Positions 14,127 to 14,224 of a stretch of 14,224 nt of DNA are shown here, one piece after another. Within the stretch, counting starts at the first letter, position 1, and every line of letters begins with the position of its first letter. The notes beneath the pieces are model-generated. The model saw only the letters and a list, made by a program, of their open reading frames with translations, had not been told where the DNA came from and did not search any database. The translations under genes were made by a program, and so were the position numbers. The DNA comes from AG-12 sp027319585 (GTDB lineage: Bacteria; Chloroflexota; Dormibacteria; Aeolococcales; Bog-877). The stretch spans positions 1-14,224 of the forward strand of contig DAHVMY010000041.1 in the NCBI GenBank assembly GCA_027319585.1. Direction: 5' to 3'.

Positions 14127-14147
14127 GTGCGGCGGCTCCCGCCGCAC
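14127..14147. repeat. Perfect 9-bp stem hairpin near the right edge
   Basis: GTGCGGCGG (14127-14135), the loop CTC, and CCGCCGCAC (14139-14147) form a strong hairpin in otherwise unassigned DNA upstream of the IS1634 remnant. No T-run follows on either strand. It may belong to an IS end or be a REP-like element. Confidence 0.45.
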
Positions 14148-14193
14148 TCTCGACGCACGGTAGCCCTCCCACCTTTGCCACACTCAGACTCAA

Positions 14194-14209
14194 ATGCCCG
14201 CATGCCCGC
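14194..14209. repeat. Tandem 8-bp direct repeat
   Basis: ATGCCCGC occurs twice in immediate succession (14194-14201, 14202-14209), followed by a short CCCGC-G-GCGGG palindrome (14205-14215). It sits at the window edge, and its role is unknown. Confidence 0.3.
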
Positions 14210-14224
14210 GGCGGGATCGCGCCG

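Overview
The window is high-GC bacterial DNA. The gene order purB-purC-purS-purQ-purL-purF is the Gram-positive (Bacillus-like) arrangement, with the small PurL that needs separate PurQ and PurS. Together with an ECF sigma factor co-translated with a membrane Ig/beta-propeller protein, this points to a high-GC Terrabacteria-type organism: Actinomycetota, Chloroflexota or a relative such as Dormibacterota. That placement is inference; no rRNA or other firm marker is present. Both edges look like the ends of a draft or metagenomic contig: the left edge lies in a chimeric coding region and the right edge in transposon debris.

Positions 1-6869 (minus strand) hold a tightly packed de novo purine operon in the order purB, purC, purS, purQ, purL, purF. 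Neighbouring genes overlap by 1-4 nt or are 1 nt apart; the exception is a 34-nt gap before purF. The products turn PRPP into phosphoribosylamine (PurF), FGAR into FGAM (PurLQS), CAIR into SAICAR (PurC) and SAICAR into AICAR (PurB; it also acts on adenylosuccinate). The last ~45 codons read in the purF frame are not PurF. They read as the N-terminal domain of the F1 ATP synthase alpha subunit (AtpA), so the left edge is a PurF/AtpA chimera.

Positions 6870-9943: a short divergent intergenic region carries a TATACT -10 candidate and small inverted repeats. It is followed on the plus strand by an ECF-type sigma factor and an overlapping gene for a 767-residue membrane-anchored protein with Ig-like and WD40/TolB-like domains, a plausible but unproven sigma regulator.

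Positions 9944-14224 are accessory DNA: a complete tyrosine recombinase with an unusual C-terminal extension, a degenerate transposase-like remnant, a VapBC-type (AbrB/PIN) toxin-antitoxin pair with an extended -10 promoter framed by a perfect 7-bp inverted repeat, and two transposase pseudogenes on the minus strand, one ISAs1-like and one IS1634-like, both broken by frameshifts, stops or loss of a catalytic residue. I see no rRNA, tRNA or CRISPR array.
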